Source of the DNA: an uncultured beta proteobacterium
Lineage (GTDB): Bacteria; Pseudomonadota; Gammaproteobacteria; Burkholderiales; Burkholderiaceae
Reading direction: 5' to 3'
Assembly: GCA_903892315.1 (NCBI GenBank)
Contig: CAITHY010000163.1
Coordinates: 1-6,594, forward strand
Length of the DNA: 6,594 nucleotides
Shown here: in pieces, positions 1 to 6,566 of the stretch
Layout of the letters: each line of letters begins with the position of its first letter
Numbering within the stretch: the stretch's first letter is position 1
Made by a program: the position numbers and the translations under genes
Notes under the pieces: generated by a model
The model's input: only the letters and a program-made list of their open reading frames with translations
Database searches by the model: none
What the model was told of the DNA's origin: nothing

Positions 1-55
1 AGGTCATGTCAGCGCTGGAATATTAGTAAAAAATGCTACTAGGTCAGTAGAATCA

Positions 56-1069
56 TTGAATTCTAGAGGATTACTCGTCATGGCTGAAATTTTTACCCCT
101 TTTCTGGCTGCATTCATCCTTGCCTACATCCTGAGGCCTGCATTCCTATGGCTGGAAAGAAGGCGCTTACCCGCATCTTTGGCTGCAGCGCTCACCGTAG
201 TTCTGGGCCTAGCGGTCTTAATCGCCATTGTGAGTCTATTTATTGGCCTTCTTAAAACAGAAATCCCCCTAATTAAAGTCCAGCTACCAGATTGGATCGC
301 AAATACTCAAGCATGGCTAGGACCAAAGTTGGCAGATTTTCACATTGATATTGATTGGGGAACTTTAAAAACTGTAGCCTCACAAAAAATATCTGAGCAC
401 ATTAGTGATAACGCAGATTCTTTAATGACCACGACCTTTAATACGGTACTCATGTCGGGTAGCTCTGTAATTACTGGATTTGTAAATTCAGTGCTCATTA
501 TTTTCGTGATGTTTTATCTACTCATTGATTGGACCCACTTCTTCGGGCTTGTAAAAACACTAGTGCCATTACGAGCTCAAGATACGATTACTCACTTAGC
601 AATGCATACCGATGGTTTGCTCTCGCAATATTTGCGCGGATTGATCATTGTGATTTCTATCATGTCTGCTTTTTATAGTATTGCTTTAAGTGTGATTGGA
701 ATCAAAGGGGCAGTAGCTTTGGGTGTCTTCACCGCACTGATGATTGTCATTCCTTATATTGGAATTGCCCTTGGCTTCACTCTTGCCTTCCTCTCGGCAA
801 TCTTGCAATTTGGCATCGGCTCTCAACTTGTTGGTGTGCTGATCGTATTCGGTATCGGCCAACTCCTTGAAGGCTTTTTCTTAACCCCCCGCCTAGTGGG
901 CGAACGCATTGGTTTGCACCCTGTTGCCGTTCTGTTTGCCTTGCTTCTTTTTGGCAACTTATTTGGTTTTTTTGGAGTGCTACTTGCCCTCCCAATTAGT
1001 GCGGTAAGTTTAGTATTGGTTCAGTATTTTTGGTTCGTCTATACAAAAAGCTCTTGGTATCAAAAGTAA
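56..1069 (+). CDS. AI-2E family (PerM/YdiK-type) membrane transporter, N-terminus uncertain
   Basis: Polytopic inner-membrane protein of the AI-2E transporter family (formerly UPF0118). Family members have been linked to autoinducer-2 export or ion/proton antiport, but the substrate here is unknown. Hydrophobic segments lie near residues 12-34, 44-66, 137-157, 195-215, 219-250, 257-277 and 286-325. A soluble loop at about 67-135 separates the first pair from the rest, as is usual for the family. Family hallmarks are PFLAAFILAYILRP (15-28), LLSQYLRG (188-195), VIPYIG (231-236) and the C-terminal block EGFFLTPRLVGERIGLHPVA (272-291). The start is unsettled. The frame has no stop back to the window edge, TTG 56 is the longest start visible, and ATG 80 has AGAGGA nine bases upstream. 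From either start the usual first membrane helix before the PF motif looks missing. The stop is 11 bases before hda. The family call is firm; start and function are not. Confidence 0.88.
   Translation: MNSRGLLVMAEIFTPFLAAFILAYILRPAFLWLERRRLPASLAAALTVVLGLAVLIAIVSLFIGLLKTEIPLIKVQLPDWIANTQAWLGPKLADFHIDIDWGTLKTVASQKISEHISDNADSLMTTTFNTVLMSGSSVITGFVNSVLIIFVMFYLLIDWTHFFGLVKTLVPLRAQDTITHLAMHTDGLLSQYLRGLIIVISIMSAFYSIALSVIGIKGAVALGVFTALMIVIPYIGIALGFTLAFLSAILQFGIGSQLVGVLIVFGIGQLLEGFFLTPRLVGERIGLHPVAVLFALLLFGNLFGFFGVLLALPISAVSLVLVQYFWFVYTKSSWYQK
65..70 (+). promoter_or_regulatory. Candidate ribosome binding site for an ATG start at 80 of the permease
   Basis: AGAGGA is a good match to the anti-Shine-Dalgarno complement and sits nine bases before the in-frame ATG at 80, which would give a 329-residue protein. 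It therefore competes with TTG 56 and with any start left of the window. It lies inside the open frame, so it could also be a chance match. Confidence 0.4.
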
Positions 1070-1080
1070 ATTTGGTAGCA

Positions 1081-1836
1081 ATGAATACACCTTCGCTTCC
1101 AAAACAATTTGCGCTAGACATCAGCCACGCCCCGATTGCTAGTTTAGAAAACTATCTTCCCGGAAAAGATCTTGCCCTAATTTCTGCCCTGCAAGACATT
1201 GAGCAATCTTGGGGGAAAGCAAATATCCAGCAAGCCAGTAATCCCCTCAATCAACGTTGGATCTATTGGTGGGGGCCGGAAGGCTCTGGTCGTACCCACC
1301 TGCTCAATGCTATTGGGAACGCAGCCCAGCTTACTGGCCTATTACACATTGCCCTCTCTCCCTTCGAACCAAGCACTTGGGTTCGCCTAGAAGAAAAGAT
1401 GAGCGCAATGACTGAAAGTGACACCCCCTCAGTCATTACCGTTGATGATGTCGACCAGCTAGATGATCGCCTTGTTGGCTCTCTATTTCGTATTCTGAAT
1501 GGGGTGCAGGCGAGCAAAGCGATCCATATTTTTATGGCTGGCAATGCCGCACCAGCCAACCTAAAGCTTCGAGAAGACCTGCGAACCCGCCTGGGCTGGG
1601 GCTTGATCTTTCAAACGCAGCTTTTGGATGATGATGAGAAAATACAGGCATTAGAGGAAGCAGCCAAAGCACGAGGGCTCGTTTTATCGCCCGATGTGTT
1701 GCCTTGGTTATTAAGTCGCTTTTATCGAGATATGCCTAGTCTGATGGCCTTGATGGATGCTTTAGACGCTTACTCCCTAGAAACAAAACGTGCTGTAACC
1801 TTACCCCTTGTCCGCGAGCTCCTGCAGCCCAAATAA
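1081..1836 (+). CDS. hda: DnaA inactivator Hda (AAA+ protein)
   Basis: Hda binds the DNA-loaded sliding clamp and stimulates ATP hydrolysis on DnaA, resetting it to DnaA-ADP after initiation. It is 251 residues, close to the family norm of roughly 230-250. The N-terminus carries QFALDI (9-14) in the position of the clamp-binding motif; E. coli has QLSLPL there. The P-loop is GPEGSGRT (65-72), with Arg in place of the usual Lys, as in E. coli Hda. Walker B is VITVDDVD (118-125), and a sensor-1-like strand lies at 148-155. Box VII, LRTRLGWG (167-174), holds the likely arginine finger, R170. The C-terminal lid with RDMPSLMALMDALD (216-229) resembles the sensor-2 region. There is no DnaA-type DNA-binding domain IV, which argues against DnaA. 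ATG 1081 was preferred to TTG 1030 because the protein then begins MNTPSLPKQF, like known Hda N-termini, and clears the upstream gene. The Shine-Dalgarno is weak, so coupling to the permease gene is plausible. Confidence 0.93.
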   Translation: MNTPSLPKQFALDISHAPIASLENYLPGKDLALISALQDIEQSWGKANIQQASNPLNQRWIYWWGPEGSGRTHLLNAIGNAAQLTGLLHIALSPFEPSTWVRLEEKMSAMTESDTPSVITVDDVDQLDDRLVGSLFRILNGVQASKAIHIFMAGNAAPANLKLREDLRTRLGWGLIFQTQLLDDDEKIQALEEAAKARGLVLSPDVLPWLLSRFYRDMPSLMALMDALDAYSLETKRAVTLPLVRELLQPK

Positions 1837-1855
1837 TTAATTAAATACCCAATTC

Positions 1856-2536
1856 GTGACTCAGCTAGCCCTTTTCGATTTAGACCATACCCTCTTACCC
1901 TGCGATAGCGATTACGAATGGGGTCAATTTTTGGCTCGCATTGGTGTTGTGGATAGCGAATACTATGCACGACAAAACGAGCGCTTTTATCAAGACTACA
2001 AAGAAGGTAGGCTGGATATTCATGAGTTTTTGCGCTTCGCCTTAAAACCACTTTCAGAGCATTCGCGCGCGCAACTCAAAGAGTGGCATGACGCCTTCAT
2101 GAAAGAGGTTATTAATGGCCAACTCCGACAACAAGCAATCGATCTCGTAAAACGCCACCAAGATGCTGGCGACCTTTGCTGCGTCATCACTGCCACCAAT
2201 AGCTTTGTGACGCGACCCATTGTTGAAAGCTTCGGCATCGAACATCTGATTGCCACAGAGCCCGCCACTGCAGACAACCACCCATTAGGTAACTACACTG
2301 GGGAAGTCAAAGGCATCCCCAATTTTCGTGAAGGTAAGATTCAAAATCTACATGACTGGTTAGCATCGCAAAAACTGTCTTTGGATGCATTGCCTTATAG
2401 TTATTTTTATTCTGACTCGATGAATGATCTTCCCTTGCTTGAAAAAGTAAGTCATCCCATTGCTACCAATCCAGATGATCGCCTTCGTAACGAGGCTAAG
2501 CAGCGCAACTGGCCTATTCTTGAATTGTTTGCATGA
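1856..2536 (+). CDS. HAD-superfamily subfamily IB hydrolase (SerB-like phosphatase)
   Basis: Probable cytosolic phosphomonoesterase of 226 residues. All four HAD motifs are present: motif I DLDHT (8-12, nucleophile D8 and acid/base D10), motif II in VITATNS (T113), motif III K161 in REGK, and motif IV YSDSMNDLP (185-193) with metal-binding D187 and D191. The helical cap between motifs I and II (about 15-100) is the subfamily IB arrangement shared with phosphoserine phosphatase. Total length and cap sequence fit the small uncharacterised HAD-IB group rather than SerB itself, so the substrate cannot be named. The start is GTG 1856, just ahead of the motif I strand, which leaves no room for a later start. 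No Shine-Dalgarno is visible in the 19-base gap after hda. Its TGA overlaps the pcnB ATG as ATGA. Family is secure; substrate is unknown. Confidence 0.92.
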   Translation: MTQLALFDLDHTLLPCDSDYEWGQFLARIGVVDSEYYARQNERFYQDYKEGRLDIHEFLRFALKPLSEHSRAQLKEWHDAFMKEVINGQLRQQAIDLVKRHQDAGDLCCVITATNSFVTRPIVESFGIEHLIATEPATADNHPLGNYTGEVKGIPNFREGKIQNLHDWLASQKLSLDALPYSYFYSDSMNDLPLLEKVSHPIATNPDDRLRNEAKQRNWPILELFA

Positions 2537-3933
2537 TCACTAAATTTATTAAACGTATTTTGCGGCGTGACCCGATGGTCAAGCACAACCAAGCCAATCA
2601 CTCTGGCGCACCAAAACGCATCCCCAAAAAAGCGCACCGTATTGATCCGCATTTGCTATCTAAAAACGCAGTCAAGGTAACGCACACCTTGCAGCAAGCA
2701 GGATATGAGGCATTTATTGTTGGCGGCGCCGTCAGAGATCTCGCTCTCGGCATCAGCCCAAAAGATTTTGACGTAGCAACCAATGCGACACCAGATCAAG
2801 TGCAAAGACTCTTTCGTAAAGCACGCCTGATTGGTCGTCGCTTTCAAATTGTGCATGTGACTTTTTTTGGCAAAGGCCACCCTGAAATCATTGAAGTATC
2901 GACCTTCAGAGCCTTATTGGATAACGCTGGCGATCATGTCGCTGAAAGTGGCCGAATCCTGAGGGATAACGTCTGGGGCTCACAAGGTGAAGATGCTGCA
3001 AGACGTGATTTCACAATCAACGCGATGTATTACGACCCTTCATCCGAAACCGTCCTGGACTATCACGGCGGTATGGCAGACATGCAAAAGAAAACCTTGC
3101 GCATGATTGGCGATCCAGCAAAGCGCTATCGCGAAGATCCGGTTCGGATGCTCAGAGCGGTTCGCTTCGCTGCCAAGACTGGCTTTGAATTAGATGGCGC
3201 AACGCGTGCGCCCATTGCAAAGCTGGGCAAACTATTAAACGATGTGCCCTCAGCCAGACTCTTTGATGAAATCCTAAAACTCTTGATGTCGGGCTACTCT
3301 TGGGCGGCTATCCAAGGACTTAAAGATGCAGGACTGCATCATGGCCTGCTGCCACTGCTCGATCACATCCTAGATACAGGTGCTGACTCCAAGGGAGCTA
3401 ATGATTTTGTAAAGCTGGCTTTAGCCAATACTGATGACCGCATTCGGTCGGGTAAAAGTGTTTCTGCTGGATTTTTATTTGCCACCCTCCTATGGCCAGA
3501 CTTGTTAAAGAATTGGAAAGCCAATTCATCCAAAGGTATGGCTAATATTCCTGCTCTGCAGGATGCGATGGATGATACGATTGCCACCCAAAGTAGTGGC
3601 ATGACCATACAGCGTCGCTTCGAAAGCGATATGCGTGAGATTTGGTCTATGCAACCCCGCTTTGAGAGGCGGGTGGGACGCTATCCTTATCGCCTTATCG
3701 AATCTCCTCGTTTTAGAGCCGGTTATGACTTTATGCTGCTTCGCTGTGCCACAGGGGAATTAAACCCAGCGATCGGGCAGTGGTGGACAGACTTCATTGC
3801 AACTGACTCCACAGGGCAAGATGAGCTGATGGCTAGCATCAAAAATGAATCCGGCAATAGTTCAAGCCCCGCCAAAAGACGGCGCCGCAGAAAGCCAAAA
3901 GCGGCAGTGCCCCCAGAGAGTGCAGCAAGCTAA
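2533..3933 (+). CDS. pcnB: Poly(A) polymerase I
   Basis: Adds 3' poly(A) tails to RNAs and so promotes exonucleolytic decay; in E. coli it also controls ColE1-type plasmid copy number through the antisense RNA. It is 466 residues, against about 465 in E. coli. The class II nucleotidyltransferase head has GGAVRD (64-69), catalytic DFD (78-80) and RRDFTINAMYYDP (157-169). LIGRRFQIVHV (99-109) is the segment that separates bacterial poly(A) polymerases from CCA-adding enzymes. REDPVRMLRAVRFA (200-213) belongs to the neck/RNA-binding domain. The C-terminus is a basic tail, KRRRRRKPK (448-456), probably for RNA contact. The basic N-terminal extension (1-37) is typical of proteobacterial PcnB. ATG 2533 overlaps the upstream TGA as ATGA, suggesting translational coupling. 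An in-frame ATG at 2575 (Met15) is an alternative start. The next gene, folK, follows after 52 bases, an adjacency also seen in E. coli. Confidence 0.96.
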   Translation: MITKFIKRILRRDPMVKHNQANHSGAPKRIPKKAHRIDPHLLSKNAVKVTHTLQQAGYEAFIVGGAVRDLALGISPKDFDVATNATPDQVQRLFRKARLIGRRFQIVHVTFFGKGHPEIIEVSTFRALLDNAGDHVAESGRILRDNVWGSQGEDAARRDFTINAMYYDPSSETVLDYHGGMADMQKKTLRMIGDPAKRYREDPVRMLRAVRFAAKTGFELDGATRAPIAKLGKLLNDVPSARLFDEILKLLMSGYSWAAIQGLKDAGLHHGLLPLLDHILDTGADSKGANDFVKLALANTDDRIRSGKSVSAGFLFATLLWPDLLKNWKANSSKGMANIPALQDAMDDTIATQSSGMTIQRRFESDMREIWSMQPRFERRVGRYPYRLIESPRFRAGYDFMLLRCATGELNPAIGQWWTDFIATDSTGQDELMASIKNESGNSSSPAKRRRRRKPKAAVPPESAAS

Positions 3934-3940
3934 GCAGACT

Positions 3941-3973
3941 TAGAGAAATTTCAGTAAAGTAGTTTCATCTCTA
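3941..3973 (+). other. Weak imperfect hairpin in the pcnB-folK gap
   Basis: TAGAGA (3941-3946) and TCTCTA (3968-3973) are reverse complements around a 21-base spacer, with two further A-T pairs possible across a two-base bulge. It is A/T-rich and has no T-tract, so it is unlikely to terminate. It may be a small structure in the leader before folK, or chance. Confidence 0.2.
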
Positions 3974-3985
3974 GTTTGGAAACCT

Positions 3986-4513
3986 ATGGCACGGGCATAT
4001 ATCGGATTTGGCGGCAACATTGGCGACACGCGTCAGCTTATTACGGATGCGATCGTTTGTTTAGCATTGCGCTCCGAACTTCAAATCTTGGCAAAAAGCT
4101 GTTTCTATCAAAGTGCACCGGTTGAGGCTGTAGGCGGTGACTACATTAATGCCGTCATTGAAGTCGAGACCGAGTTAAGCCCATACGGCCTATTGCATGT
4201 TTGCCAAACCATTGAACAAGAGTTTGGTCGTGAGCGACCCTATGCAAATGCCCCTCGGACTCTTGACCTAGATATCCTTGCTTTTGAGGGGGTTACTCAA
4301 AATGAAACAGATTTAATGCTGCCGCATCCCAGAATTATTGAGCGCTCATTTGTACTGCTCCCCCTTCTAGAAATAGCTCCTGATATCTTTTTACCCAACT
4401 GGGGTGAGCTCAAGGCTTACTTACCCAATGTGGCACACCAAAGAATTGAAAAACTATCCTGCAGGAACTGTAATTGCGGGGAAAAAGACGTTTATAGCCA
4501 AACGGTGCAGTAA
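3986..4513 (+). CDS. folK: 2-amino-4-hydroxy-6-hydroxymethyldihydropteridine pyrophosphokinase (HPPK)
   Basis: Transfers pyrophosphate from ATP to 6-hydroxymethyl-7,8-dihydropterin, the step before dihydropteroate synthase in folate synthesis. It is 175 residues, against about 159 in E. coli. Family features are GFGGNIGD (7-14, the usual SNLGD strand-turn), YQSAPVE (41-47), the Arg-rich GRERP (81-85), and APRTLDLDIL (89-98) with metal-binding D94 and D96 and ATP-contacting R91. LPHPRIIERSFVLLPL (112-127) closes the core. The core ends near residue 157, and a tail with a CxxCxC cluster (C159, C162, C164) follows that is not part of the normal fold. ATG 3986 has GGA seven bases upstream and starts directly at the first beta strand. 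panB follows after 17 bases; PanB needs 5,10-methylene-tetrahydrofolate, so the pairing makes metabolic sense. Confidence 0.95.
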   Translation: MARAYIGFGGNIGDTRQLITDAIVCLALRSELQILAKSCFYQSAPVEAVGGDYINAVIEVETELSPYGLLHVCQTIEQEFGRERPYANAPRTLDLDILAFEGVTQNETDLMLPHPRIIERSFVLLPLLEIAPDIFLPNWGELKAYLPNVAHQRIEKLSCRNCNCGEKDVYSQTVQ

Positions 4514-4530
4514 TTCATTAAACTCTCGCC

Positions 4531-5349
4531 ATGGGTTACTTACAAGGCGACAAGCCAATCACAATCACTAAGCTCCTCGCAATGCATGCTGAGGGTGAAA
4601 AAATTGCCATGCTCACGGCATATGACTCAACTATGTCAGCGCTTCTCAATCGCTGCGCTGTTGAAACGATCCTGATTGGTGACTCTCTAGGGAATGTCGT
4701 TCAAGGACACTCGAGCACTACGCCAGTGACCATTGAACAAGTGGCGTATCACACCGAATGTGTCGCACGCGCCAATACCCATGCATTCCTCATCGCTGAC
4801 CTGCCATTTGCAAGCTACGGAGATCCAGTACAGGCCCTAGAGTCATCCGCCCAATTAATGCGTGCCGGTGCAGATATGGTCAAGCTTGAAGGTGGTGGCG
4901 ACTGGCAAATTGATGTCATTAGTCATTTAGTTGAGCGCAGCGTTCCCGTCTGTGCCCACCTAGGATTGCTACCCCAATCAGTTCATGTTTTGGGTGGTTA
5001 CAAGGTACAAGGTAAATCTAAAGACGCTGCAAGCGTCATGCTTGACCAAGCACTTGCATGTCAAGGAGCTGGGGCCCAAATGGTAGTACTAGAAGCAATC
5101 CCCTCTTCATTAGGCGAAAAGATTACTGCCGAACTTCATATTCCCACTATCGGCATTGGCGCTGGTCCAGATTGCTCTGGTCAAGTCTTGGTCCTGCAGG
5201 ATATGTTGGGCATCAGCTCAGGCAAGCCACCGAAGTTTGTCAAAAACTTTATGGATGGTCATCACTCTGTTGAAGCTGCTGTAAAGGCTTATGTACGGGA
5301 AGTGAAATCCGGAAAATTCCCCGGACCCGAGCATGGCTTTGCTGGTTGA
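4531..5349 (+). CDS. panB: 3-methyl-2-oxobutanoate hydroxymethyltransferase (ketopantoate synthase)
   Basis: Transfers a hydroxymethyl group from 5,10-methylene-tetrahydrofolate to alpha-ketoisovalerate, making ketopantoate, the first committed step of pantothenate (and so coenzyme A) synthesis. It is 272 residues, against 264 in E. coli, and forms a (beta/alpha)8 barrel. Visible signatures are MLTAYD (27-32), [10 protein letters not shown] (47-56) with metal-binding D51, [10 protein letters not shown] (87-96) with D90, VKLEGG (117-122) with substrate-contacting K118, HLGLLPQSV (143-151), catalytic E188 in VVLEAIP, and [20 protein letters not shown] (208-227). ATG 4531 follows the folK stop by 17 bases with no clear Shine-Dalgarno, so expression probably depends on upstream transcription and perhaps reinitiation. 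panC does not follow; the next gene, dnaJ, is convergent. No missing residues or frame problems were seen. Confidence 0.97.
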   Translation: MGYLQGDKPITITKLLAMHAEGEKIAMLTAYDSTMSALLNRCAVETILIGDSLGNVVQGHSSTTPVTIEQVAYHTECVARANTHAFLIADLPFASYGDPVQALESSAQLMRAGADMVKLEGGGDWQIDVISHLVERSVPVCAHLGLLPQSVHVLGGYKVQGKSKDAASVMLDQALACQGAGAQMVVLEAIPSSLGEKITAELHIPTIGIGAGPDCSGQVLVLQDMLGISSGKPPKFVKNFMDGHHSVEAAVKAYVREVKSGKFPGPEHGFAG

Positions 5350-5362
5350 TTGCCAGCTAGCC
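5335..5362. terminator. Possible terminator hairpin between convergent panB and dnaJ
   Basis: GGCT-TT-GCTGG (5335-5345) can pair with CCAGC-T-AGCC (5353-5362): a 5-bp GC-rich inner stem with a 7-base loop, then a 4-bp outer stem across a small asymmetric internal loop. It overlaps the last codons and stop of panB and lies just beyond the dnaJ stop, where a terminator for either gene would be expected. There is no T-tract on either strand, so it is not a standard intrinsic terminator. It may instead be a 3'-end stabilising structure. Confidence 0.4.
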
Positions 5363-5375
5363 TGCCCACCAGTCA

Positions 5376-6512
5376 CTAACTAAAGAAGCTCTTTACACCA
5401 TCAAACCAACCCTTTTGTTGGGGGCTGTGTTTGTCGCCCGCAGATTTCAGGCTATCGTCAAACTGTTGCAATAATTTCTTTTGCTCTTCAGTAAGCTTAA
5501 TCGGAGTTTCGACGAGAACGTGGACAAAGAGATCGCCTACCAAGGTAGAGCGTAGGCCCTTAATACCTTTATTACGCAAGCGGAATGTCTTGCCCGTCTG
5601 AGTTCCCTCAGGAATGGGAAACTCAACACGTCCAGCAAGGGTTGGCACTTCGATGTCGCCACCAATGGTTGCTGTTGCAAAAGAGATTGGCATTTGCACG
5701 TGTAAATCACTGCCATCACGCTCAAATACTTTATGCGGCTTAACGCGCACTTCTACATACAGATCGCCAGATGGTCCCCCATTGATACCCGGTTCACCGT
5801 TACCGACTGAACGAACACGCATACCATCATCAATACCTGCTGGTATTTTGATCTCAAGTGTTTTTTGTTCTTTATGTTTTCCACTGCCATGGCAAGTCTT
5901 GCATGGCTTAGGAATGTGCTCGCCAGTGCCGCGGCATTTAGGGCAAGTTTGCTGCATAGAGAAAAAGCCTTGCTGTACACGTACCTGGCCATGACCATTA
6001 CAAGTGGTGCACGTCTCAGCCTTAGATCCTGGCTCTGCGCCAGTGCCATGACATGGTTTGCAATTACTCCAGCTGGGTACACGAATTTGTGTTGTATAGC
6101 CTTCAGCAGCTTGCTCAAGAGTAATGTCCATGTTGTAGCGCAAATCTGCACCTTTATAGACTTGTGGGCCAGACTGACGACCGCCGCCTTGTCCGAAGAT
6201 ATCGCCGAAGATATCCCCAAATGCATCAGAAAATCCACCGCCACCGAAACCGCCGCCACCAAATCCGCCACCCATTGAGGGATCAACACCAGCATGGCCG
6301 TATTGGTCGTAAGCCGCACGCTTATTGGGGTCGGTTAAGGTTTCGTAAGCTTCTTTAACTTCTTTAAATTGGGCTTCAGCCGTTTTGCTATCGGGATTGC
6401 GATCGGGGTGATGTTTCATCGCCATTTTGCGATAAGCCTTTTTCAACTCATCATCACTGGCACCTTTTGCTACACCAAGCACTTCATAAAAATCGCGTTT
6501 ACTTTTAGGCAC
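5376..6512 (-). CDS. dnaJ: Chaperone protein DnaJ (Hsp40, class A)
   Basis: Co-chaperone that delivers unfolded clients to DnaK and stimulates its ATPase. It is 378 residues, close to the 376 of E. coli. The J domain (about 6-72) contains HPD (35-37). A Gly/Phe-rich linker (about 80-110) includes [14 protein letters not shown] and a doubled GDIF. The zinc-binding domain has all four CxxCxGxG modules: CKPCHGTG (151-158), CTTCNGHG (168-175), CPKCRGTG (190-197) and CKTCHGSG (204-211). The C-terminal substrate-binding domains run from about 216 to 340, followed by a short dimerisation tail. The start is GTG 6512: it places [13 protein letters not shown] at the expected N-terminus and has AGAGGA upstream. 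The gene is convergent with panB. By family synteny dnaK should lie just upstream, to the right of the window; this is inferred. No damage was seen. Confidence 0.97.
   Translation of the reverse strand: MPKSKRDFYEVLGVAKGASDDELKKAYRKMAMKHHPDRNPDSKTAEAQFKEVKEAYETLTDPNKRAAYDQYGHAGVDPSMGGGFGGGGFGGGGFSDAFGDIFGDIFGQGGGRQSGPQVYKGADLRYNMDITLEQAAEGYTTQIRVPSWSNCKPCHGTGAEPGSKAETCTTCNGHGQVRVQQGFFSMQQTCPKCRGTGEHIPKPCKTCHGSGKHKEQKTLEIKIPAGIDDGMRVRSVGNGEPGINGGPSGDLYVEVRVKPHKVFERDGSDLHVQMPISFATATIGGDIEVPTLAGRVEFPIPEGTQTGKTFRLRNKGIKGLRSTLVGDLFVHVLVETPIKLTEEQKKLLQQFDDSLKSAGDKHSPQQKGWFDGVKSFFS
6193..6216 (-). repeat. 12-bp tandem duplication in the dnaJ Gly/Phe linker
   Basis: CCGAAGATATCG (6193-6204) is followed directly by CCGAAGATATCC (6205-6216), 11 of 12 bases identical. 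On the coding strand the two units encode GDIF twice (residues 99-106), in the flexible linker next to the GGGF repeats. The 12-base unit keeps the frame. It looks like a slippage duplication, though GDIF-type repeats are common in DnaJ linkers. Confidence 0.6.
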
Positions 6513-6518
6513 GGCCTA

Positions 6519-6526
6519 TTCCTCTC
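6519..6526 (-). promoter_or_regulatory. Ribosome binding site of dnaJ
   Basis: On the minus strand this reads GAGAGGAA. The AGGA core ends seven bases before the GTG start at 6512. It is the strongest Shine-Dalgarno associated with a secure start in the window and supports the GTG as the true initiation codon. Confidence 0.75.
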
Positions 6527-6541
6527 AACAACCTGAATGAC

Positions 6542-6566
6542 ACAAGTCGGCACGAGGCCGACTTGT
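6542..6566 (-). terminator. Perfect 10-bp hairpin upstream of dnaJ (probable dnaK-dnaJ intergenic structure)
   Basis: ACAAGTCGGC (6542-6551) and GCCGACTTGT (6557-6566) are exact reverse complements around a 5-base loop. The shape is that of an intrinsic terminator. On the minus strand, the direction of dnaJ, it is followed by GTCATTCAGG with no T-run, so full termination there is unlikely. On the plus strand it is followed by TATTT. Its place before dnaJ suggests a partial terminator, attenuator or mRNA processing/stability element that would set DnaJ levels below DnaK; this role is inferred. The stem-loop itself is certain. Confidence 0.6.

Noticed and set aside
36..50. Small inverted repeat CTACT-AGGTC-AGTAG, and the word AGGTCA at 1-6 and again at 41-46
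   Set aside because: A 5-bp stem and a repeated 6-mer are too short to support an operator or attachment site.
4..81. Minus-strand ATG at 81 with 25 codons to a stop, plus another minus-strand ATG at 7-5, as the beginning of a divergent purM
   Set aside because: In related Burkholderiales a divergent purM next to this permease is plausible, but the 25-codon peptide resembles nothing known. Only about two codons of the second candidate lie in the window, without a ribosome binding site.
1030..1080. N-terminal extension of Hda from TTG 1030, overlapping the permease
   Set aside because: The extension (MVRLYKKLLVSKVNLVA) is not part of the family, while ATG 1081 gives a canonical N-terminus with the clamp motif at the expected position.
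1263..1559. Minus-strand open frame of 98 codons antisense to hda
   Set aside because: No family resemblance and low-complexity arginine/serine-rich composition; it lies wholly within a well-supported gene.
5614..6278. Two plus-strand open frames antisense to dnaJ (5614-5994 and 5865-6278)
   Set aside because: Both are shadows of dnaJ with no recognisable domain or start signal; cysteine and glycine codons in dnaJ generate stop-free antisense frames.
5753..6319. Open frame of 188 codons on the minus strand inside dnaJ
   Set aside because: It overlaps dnaJ in another frame. Its protein resembles nothing, and all DnaJ motifs are in the annotated frame.
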